Part shown: positions 57,391-64,000 of the stretch, one piece after another
How the letters are laid out: the number at the start of each line of letters is the position of its first letter
Position numbering within the stretch: the stretch's first letter is position 1
NCBI GenBank assembly: GCA_003049485.1
Contig: PYST01000022.1
Span: forward strand, 124,001-188,000
Direction: 5' to 3'
Source of the DNA: Ophioceras dolichostomum
Taxonomy: Eukaryota > Ascomycota > Sordariomycetes > Magnaporthales > Ophioceraceae
Length of the DNA: 64,000 nt
Position numbers and translations under genes: made by a program
Notes under the pieces: model-generated
Told to the model about the DNA's origin: nothing
Databases searched by the model: none
Seen by the model: the letters and a program-made list of their open reading frames with translations, nothing else

Positions 57391-58841
57391 TCACAGCAGA
57401 GAGAACGTCCACGAGGACTCCCATTTATACGTCTCTCCAGGCCCGGTGATCTCGGCATCGTAGCGGCCCCATTCCGGACTGTTGTTTTTGTTGCCGCATG
57501 GACACGTCAGCGATATCTCTCCACCAAATTGGCTGGATTCAGCTTTGCAGCCCTAGTGTGTCAACTTACTGGTTGATACCATCAGTGTAATCATGAGCCT
57601 CGATGGCAACGCACGAGCTCCTCCCGACCGTCTTGATCGTGCTCGTTCCCTGCGTGCTCTTGAGCGGGCCCGTCCCGTCAGACCAGTTGCACGTGTAGAT
57701 CTGCAGGCCCTTCTGGTCGGTGCGCAGCTCGGCTTTGACTCCAGAGAACCCGCTCGCCAGCGTGGCCACCACGGCGTCCTTCGGCGCGTCGTCGATCAGC
57801 CAGTAGCCGTTGTAGCCCTCGCACCGCCCGCCCGCGCCGCAGTTGCCCGCGAAGGCCGGGTCGGCGCGGGAGCGCCCCAGCTTTATCGCGGGGGCCGACG
57901 CGAAGTCGTTGATGCTCCCCGGGGACGCGGTCAGGATCTTCCCCGTCGGCAGGGCGCCGTCGTCGTTCTCGAGGTAGCGCTTCGAGTAGGGGATGTGCAG
58001 CGTGTGGTTCCAGATCTGGGGCATGGACGGGTCGCGGTAGGCGTCCAGGTTGAAGTAGGTGTGCTGGGTGAGCATTACGGGCGTCTTGGCCTCGGGCGAG
58101 GTGGCCGTCATGCTGATGTGCCAGGTGCCGTTGGTCACGCTGTACGTCACGCTGGCCTGGACGGTGCCGATCATGCCCAGCGACGAGTTGGACGCGTCGG
58201 TGATGGAGAAGGTGATGGAGTCCGCCGAGGCGGCCGTCACGTTCCAGAATCGGAACGACCAGTTGTTGGTCCCGCTGTGGAGCGTGTTGTCGCCGTCGTT
58301 CTTCTGGGTGTGGAACACTTTGCCGTCGATGGTGTACTGCGCCTTGCCGATGCGGTTCACGTAGCGACCAGGGATGGCGTTGAGCACGGGGTGTCCGGGA
58401 TCGACGGCTTATAGGCGTCAGACAGGTGTCAGAAGACAACACGATGTGGAATTTTGAGGCAGTATCTATCATGGGGCTCTAGTCCCATCATCCATAACCT
58501 ATCGATTCCACTTACGGTAGAAAGTCACATTGTCGTATCCAAGGACCACATCAACGTCTTTTCCGTTCTTGTCCTTCACGAAGAGGTTGGTGAGGGAGGC
58601 GCCGTACGGGATGAACTGGCGGTTCCACTGTTAGCTTTTCTCATTTTCCACGTACGTTCAGGACACTCCTTTTCCTCTTTCTCTATCCCTTGTAAGACAA
58701 CGTTCGGATTCTTACCTGTGCCTTGATCCCGCCCGCCTGGATAGTGTATCTACCGTCTTTGTCCGGGGCAGCTATGCCCTGACCCGCAACCAGAGCCACC
58801 GACTGCGCCAGGAGGCCAATAATCGCCGACGAAGGCCTCAT
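57391..58841 (-). CDS. Secreted aldose 1-epimerase (mutarotase)
   Basis: Four exons, 58841-58716, 58615-58516, 58407-57570 and 57478-57391, give 383 aa. A signal peptide (MRPSSAIIGLLAQSVALVAG) begins the protein. The enzyme interconverts alpha and beta anomers of hexoses through a conserved His/His/Glu set: His119 in NTLHSG, His191 in LTQHTYFNL and Glu345 in VAIEAHDY are visible. GRYVNRIG is the family substrate-site motif. The frame seems to stop at 57566-57568, but that TAA is part of a GTAAGT donor. Splicing across 91 nt to 57478 adds the conserved DGINHPEWG end and 29 more residues, so the longer form is preferred. In the second intron region two acceptors are possible; the one giving KAQFIPYGASLTNL fits the family better. 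Likely extracellular, acting on released sugars. Confidence 0.93.
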
Positions 58842-61800
58842 CTTGACAGTGACAGTGATGAAGACGAAGTGAAAAAGAGTGACAGGTTTCCACCGTGTCC
58901 TGCGAGAGAGGACGGATGATTCCAACGGGTTGAAACAAAACAAGTTCCCAAAAAATTCCCGGCGTGCAGAAGGGCAGGGGATTGCCCTGGTTCTTTAACA
59001 GCCCGATCAACGTGAGAAGTCTCCTCTTTCCGCGCCAAGATTGATCATGGAGGAGCCGTAGGTAATATCCAGCCCATGGCAGCTTCGCCCAATAGCCCTA
59101 ATACATCCAATGCCGACAGGTTCCCCAGATTCCGATGCGGTGGTCTATGGAAAAGTCGAATCATCCCCGCGTGTCGTTTCCATGTTATGCCCGCGTTACA
59201 CCACTCATTGAAGATGGGGTAGCTGTATTCGTAAACGGAAGAAGGTTCCCGGCTCCGGGATCTCGCGAGGGACGTATGTTGATTCGCTCACAGACATATC
59301 AGGCTGAGTTGCGGACCGGCCAGGACCACCACCACAACATCAGGCCCAGATCGATAGACGATGAGCCCCCATGATCTGCAGGTACAGTCCGAGGATGGGG
59401 TACCCCGACTCCAAATCCTAGAAACAAACGTCCACTTGCGGAAAATTCTTGGAGTAATAGCACGCGGGATCAACGAGTCTTGCAAGGTTGTTGTGCTTCC
59501 TTCTTAAGCAAGTCATTGCTTAATGGCGCCAATTCGGTCGTACATGAATCAATCTCTATCTAGTCGTGCTTTTGCTTCCACCATACCAAGTAGAGGAGGC
59601 ACTCGTAGATAATTCCAGGATCATTGGCGTAAAACTGCGAGCGAAAAGGAGAGGTCGTAGGTTGTCAGGGGGATCAGTAAAACTTCGGTTGGGAGGCATA
59701 GGTGGATAAACTCCATGACGAAGAAAGTGGGGGAAATAGATGTGAGAGGGGAAGGAATGAGGAGAAGGAATTAGTGGTATGCTCGTTTATATATCGTAAG
59801 GATGGTGGTTCTGGATTTGAGCTGTAAGTTTAGCCGTCGAACCGGAAGCGATGGCTTCATGGTTCGTCCGAAGCTCTCCACGAAATCTCGGTCTATTGCC
59901 GAGGGCATATATGGCACATCTTATCCTACGGACACTACCCTTGCTCTTGGGAAATGCTGCTGAAGTGTAGGCGTGCAAGATGCATTCATGTGCATCGAGA
60001 CCTCGTGTGGAGAGTGTGGCTATGATCGCTGCACAAGCAAGAAGGCATCAAAGGGAGCTTTGATAGCCAAATCCGATGCTCTTCTCGCAATCCTGAAGTC
60101 CCCCAACCGGCCCCTTGAAACAGGGAGAGCTTAAGCATCAGCTGGAACAGGTCATCGTCCTGTGAATCGAGGGTAGTAATCATGAACCCCAAGCGACGGC
60201 GCGATTCAACGGCCCTTCCACCTCCCTCTCATCATCCATTCTCTCTCAAAGTGCTCGCCTCTGACTTGAAGTCAGGTCCGTGAGGCCTTATTCAATACTA
60301 CAGATGAAGCAATGAGTTAAGATAGTTGAGTAATATGATCATGTACCCTCAGTAATGAGTAATATGATCATGTACCCTCAGTAATGAGTAATATGATCAT
60401 GTACCCTCAGTAAAAAGCGTTTTACGACTGATAACCTGTGAGTAGGACGGTAGCAGTCTAATACTAGAAAATAGCATAGCGAAATACTAAGTAATATCCT
60501 AGCTCGGAATCTCCCATGAGTTGGTCACTGTTGTCTATCTGCTTGTGAGTTCACTTGTGGCGTAGAAGAGTCGTTGGGTATATAAACTTGGGTGAATTTA
60601 AGCTCGTGGAACACTTTGTAGCTTGGCTGAGGGTCTGCCGGTAATGGGTTAAGGCGAGGGGTCCGGACGGTTGAGGTGAAGGCGGGCAGGATATACAAAT
60701 GAGTAACGAGAGGCTGAGATGTCGTCCCACGCCCGGCGAAGAGGGTTTTGTAGAATTGATGTATGTACTATAGTACATACAGCTCACTCTCTGATGCTAG
60801 GTCTTCACGTCGTTGGCCTCAGCTGTGGTGCTCCGAAGGTGAACGACGAGGTCAAAGCGGACAGATCGCAGACGGAGCAACCTCCCAGCGAAAATCCTGG
60901 CTCTTGGCGTTGCTCATCACTGGTAACTGGCTCATATCCGCTCGTTGTGCTGACTGGCTGGCTGGCTTGTACCTCCGCCTAGCGCGGCTGGGTTTCTGGC
61001 CGATATTGGTACCTGACTGAGAACAACAAGGCACAAGAGTGGTAGTGTGACGACCCAGGTGGATTTTGCGGGCGAGATATTGGGGGTTGATGTAGAGGAG
61101 GAGAGGACATCCCTGTCAATCCCGAACCTCTGGATGTTCCTTCAATGATGATGACCAAAAAGATTTACACCCCTAATAAGCCTTCTTGGGGCTTGACGTC
61201 TCTCCTCTCGACGACCTCCAAGCTGGCCGACCACCCGGGCTCAGAAGAAACAGAACAAGAGAGGCTTCCCATATGCAGTCGATATATGCAAGGGTGCCAC
61301 CAATTCCAGTGATCTGCGGGCATTTGAGCAAGTTTAACTCCTCCCGACGTGCCAACCAGCTTCCTGGGCCAAGCTTTTCGCGCCTCTACCCCACACATCC
61401 ACACATCCAGATCCAAGAGAAAAAAGAAAGGACTGAAGCCCCTCATTTCCCTTTCCGTCAGAGCTGGCTGGCTCTGATTGGCGAATCCATCGAACAAGCA
61501 AAACCCCTGCTTTCAGCAAGACATCATCAGCACAACAACGCGGACCGACCTGCCTGCCCGCGTTAAGAGCTTGTTTGCGACCGAACATCGGCCGATTTTT
61601 CCCCCCCCCTGGCTGTTCAACTCCTGTCTCTGTCCCTCACGAGCGACCCATGGAAGAAAGAGGGCGAGTAGGCTCCGATCTGTCAAGTACCTACTGAAAG
61701 CTGGTGGGCTCTGATCGAGAGGCATCAAATGCGAGAGGGGTCCAGAACCCGTCCGCTCCCCGATACGTACCCCAAGAAACGTAAAGAACATCACATGGCT

Positions 61801-62450
61801 TCCCACTCTGTATCCAGTTACTCGTGCATGCACGAATAGACTTACCCACCGCACGTCCGGCGCACGCTCGTAAGCTCGTACCAGAGTATGTGGACGTAGA
61901 GAGTAAGTGCCTTCTGTCCTTGGTTTATGAGTATCTCAGTGACATGACAAGCTTACCCAGGTTCCTCGCTTTGTTGGGACGGCTGGTGTTCCATGCATGC
62001 TGCGTGCACGCTCCATGCCCCCATCCCAGCTTCCCGAGCTAGTAGAGCTCCGCGCTCCGCGAGCTAGCAGACTTGGCAGAATTATTAAAAACTTGCGCAA
62101 CAACAACAGTTCTCTCATCAGATATGAGGTAAGTGTGTGACAGCACATTTACACTGCAGCTGCAGTGTTGCAGGGCAGGGCATGGAAGGACGGCCGGCTC
62201 TGGTGGTTGGCTCGGGGCCGGACCGACCTTGATAAATACCTCTCTAGGTACCTTCTCCGGTCAGCGGGGAGCTCTCGTTTTGTTCCACATCCTCGGGCTC
62301 ACTTTTCTCTCCATCATCAAAGCCCACCTACCTCGTGCCTCTCACAGAAGCAGAAGTGCAGGATATTGCTACCCGTCTTACGCTCGACGCCTTTTTGAAG
62401 ACACAACTCCCTAGCTCGACATACCACACGATACCGTCGACATCGTCGCC
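58842..62450. other. Long intergenic region without a supported gene
   Basis: About 3.6 kb between the divergent epimerase (minus) and BIM1-like (plus) genes, holding both promoters. It contains a three-copy 29-bp tandem repeat at 60328-60413. Open frames are short and overlap on both strands. Nothing else was recognised. Confidence 0.6.
60328..60413. repeat. 29-bp minisatellite, three copies
   Basis: Three head-to-tail copies of a 29-bp unit start at 60328, 60357 and 60386 and are identical over their length (the last lacks one base). Each unit contains the palindrome ATGATCAT. The identity implies recent duplication. Confidence 0.92.
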
Positions 62451-63396
62451 ATGCATTCCCCAACAACAACCCTCCTCTCCCTCACAAGCTTCCTCCTCGC
62501 CCTCACCTTCTCCCCACAAGTCCACGCCCACTTCGGCCTCGAATACCCGCAATGGCGAATGGACACCCTCGCCTCGGGCCTCCCCTCGACTATCAGCCAA
62601 TGGAACTACCCCTGCGCCGGCGTGCTCTCCAACATGACGGGCGTCAACCGCACCGACTGGCCGATCGATGGCGGCTCGCTCAAGCTCGACCTCCACCACC
62701 CCTGGACGTACGTCTTCGTCACGCTGGGCCTGCAGCTGACCGAGGGCGCGACCGTCTCGACCTTCAACATCTCGCTCACGGGCCCTACCTTCTTGAACAC
62801 GACCGGTAACGGCACGCTTTGCATTAGCAAGCTGAGCCTGCCTAAGTCTGTCTCCGTCGTGGACGGGCAGAAGGCTAGCATTCAAGTTGTTACGACTGGG
62901 GCTAGTGGGAGTGCGCTTTATAATGTGAGTGATCATTTCTCTTACTTTGTTTTCTCGCCCCTCCCCTCCCGTTCCATCCATCCCTCCTACGAGCCGGGAG
63001 GAAGAAGGGGCGGGGAAAGACACGCCAAGGGTAGTTTGCGGGACGATGACGAGGATAGATCCAGCAAGCCAACCCGACAGCTAACTAACTATCTTTACCT
63101 CTATCTACAAACAGTGCGCCGACATAACCTTCCGCGCAAACGCAACCCTCCTCCCCGCAAACGAGTGCGTCACCAACGGCGTGACGAGCTACGCCGTGCA
63201 GGCCGGACCCGCGGGTTCCTCGTCGGACACCTGCGCCTCCACCACAACCGGCACGGGGACGAGCTCTACAGGCTCGTCCTCCCCTTCTCCCACACGCGTG
63301 GGCTCCAGCGCCGCCACGCCGGGTAGGGGCGTCGTCAACGCCGCGATGCTCGGGTTCGTGGTCGGGATGGCTGGCTTGTTCTTGGCGCTTTTGTGA
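62451..63396 (+). CDS. BIM1-like (LPMO-like, X325) copper-binding GPI-anchored protein
   Basis: Two exons, 62451-62924 and 63115-63396, with a 190-nt intron (GTGAGT donor, AAACAG acceptor), give 251 aa. A 26-residue signal peptide ends at QVHA, leaving His27 as the mature N-terminus (HFGLEYPQWR), the hallmark of LPMO-like copper binding. The region to about residue 190 has the family features NYPCAGV, DGGSLKLDLHHPWTYVF and, after the splice, YNCADITF, with several N-glycosylation sites. A Ser/Thr/Gly-rich linker and a terminal hydrophobic tail (AAMLGFVVGMAGLFLALL) fit a GPI anchor. The family includes the Cryptococcus Bim1 copper-uptake factor and X325 proteins without proven polysaccharide oxidation, so a role in copper acquisition at the cell surface is inferred. 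Confidence 0.92.
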
Positions 63397-64000
63397 TGAG
63401 CTGTTAAATAGGGTGGGTAGTTCATGGGTACCTAATGTCTGACTCTCGGCGGTGGTTCGTGGTTGGTGGTGGTGTTTTTGTATAGGTCGAAGACAAAAAG
63501 GAAGACCGATCGTCCGGGCCTAAGGATGGTAACCGAGAAACGGCTGCCGAGGTTTGTCCTTGTCGTTTGCCCTGTGGTTTAGCGTGTCTGATACATACCA
63601 GACACCGTTGAGAAGTACAATCCGTAATAATTGGCCCAGGCATCCAGCGCCAAAACACCAAATTCGCATGCGATTCGTGTGGACAGTTGGAACCCATGTG
63701 AAGAAGATATTGTTGTTGTAGATGTCAAATGGTAATGTTTTATTGCTCTTCGGTCTTTTCTTGTTTATATGCTTTGTTTGTGTACAACCCTTCGTTGCGT
63801 TTAGTAATGGTAGTCCCAAACCGCCAAAGCCAGGCGCCGGCTGGTCATGATGCTAAATGCTGATGATGCTTCTGTGAAGATAGACGCCGCGAGGTTGTCA
63901 AGCACAAAATGCGCAGATCAGATATTACCTGCCTGCCCGCCTTCTGCGTCCAGTCGTGCTTGCTATATGCGTGTGTGAGAAAAAGACAAGTGTATGCGAA
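63397..64000. other. 3' flank of the BIM1-like gene to the window end
   Basis: No gene recognised. Short open frames on the minus strand (to about 100 aa) show no motif. Confidence 0.6.

Noticed and set aside
58616..58627. Upstream acceptor for epimerase exon 2 (adding WNRQ)
   Set aside because: Also in frame, but the downstream acceptor gives the family-like KAQFIPYGA; kept only as an alternative.

Overview
The window is nuclear DNA of a filamentous ascomycete (Pezizomycotina, most likely a Sordariomycete). The genes are GC-rich and widely spaced. Their introns are short (67-247 nt), with GTGAGT/GTAAGT-type donors and CTAAC-like branch sites. The gene set (ferrichrome-type siderophore NRPS, ornithine N5-monooxygenase, a Nudix/IF-2B fusion, a SEA/GATOR2 WD-repeat protein, a BIM1-like copper protein) is typical of such fungi. 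Ten protein-coding genes can be supported. I found no tRNA, rRNA, CRISPR array or intact transposon.

Layout. 1-4.5 kb: no recognisable gene, two microsatellites. 4.47-6.85 kb (minus): Nudix + IF-2B fusion protein, 2 exons. 6.85-12.06 kb: nothing recognised. 12.06-13.16 kb (minus): single-pass membrane protein of unknown function, 2 exons. 13.16-19.16 kb: no supported gene, but three exact ATCWGATAA sites, the consensus for SreA-type iron-responsive GATA repressors. 19.16-21.04 kb (plus): L-ornithine N5-monooxygenase (sidA family, 3 exons). 24.59-41.21 kb (plus): giant ferrichrome-type siderophore synthetase (sidC/NPS2 family, 3 exons, about 5,479 aa). 41.47-43.11 kb (minus): FAD-linked oxidoreductase, 2 exons. 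44.16-44.90 kb (minus): secreted deaminase-like protein with an apparent frameshift. 45.97-48.38 kb (minus): membrane-anchored alpha/beta hydrolase of the tripeptidyl aminopeptidase type, 7 exons. 50.32-55.13 kb (minus): RTC1/WDR24-like protein, intronless. 55.82-57.10 kb (plus): 2-oxoglutarate/Fe(II) oxygenase, 3 exons. 57.39-58.84 kb (minus): secreted aldose 1-epimerase, 4 exons. 62.45-63.40 kb (plus): BIM1-like GPI-anchored copper-binding protein, 2 exons.

How they work together. The clear system is hydroxamate siderophore synthesis. SidA hydroxylates ornithine at N5. After acylation by an enzyme encoded elsewhere, the SidC-type NRPS would join three acyl-hydroxyornithines and three small amino acids into a ferrichrome-type cyclic hexapeptide, probably an intracellular iron store such as ferricrocin. 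The NRPS reads A-T-C, A-T-C, T-C, A-T-C, T-C, T-C; the third unit has no adenylation domain. The other genes look like ordinary housekeeping or secreted-protein genes and have no proven link to the siderophore, although the adjacent FAD oxidoreductase could be a cluster member.

Exon boundaries were placed by hand from splice consensus, reading frame and recalled family motifs. Homology statements come from motif recognition; no database search was run.
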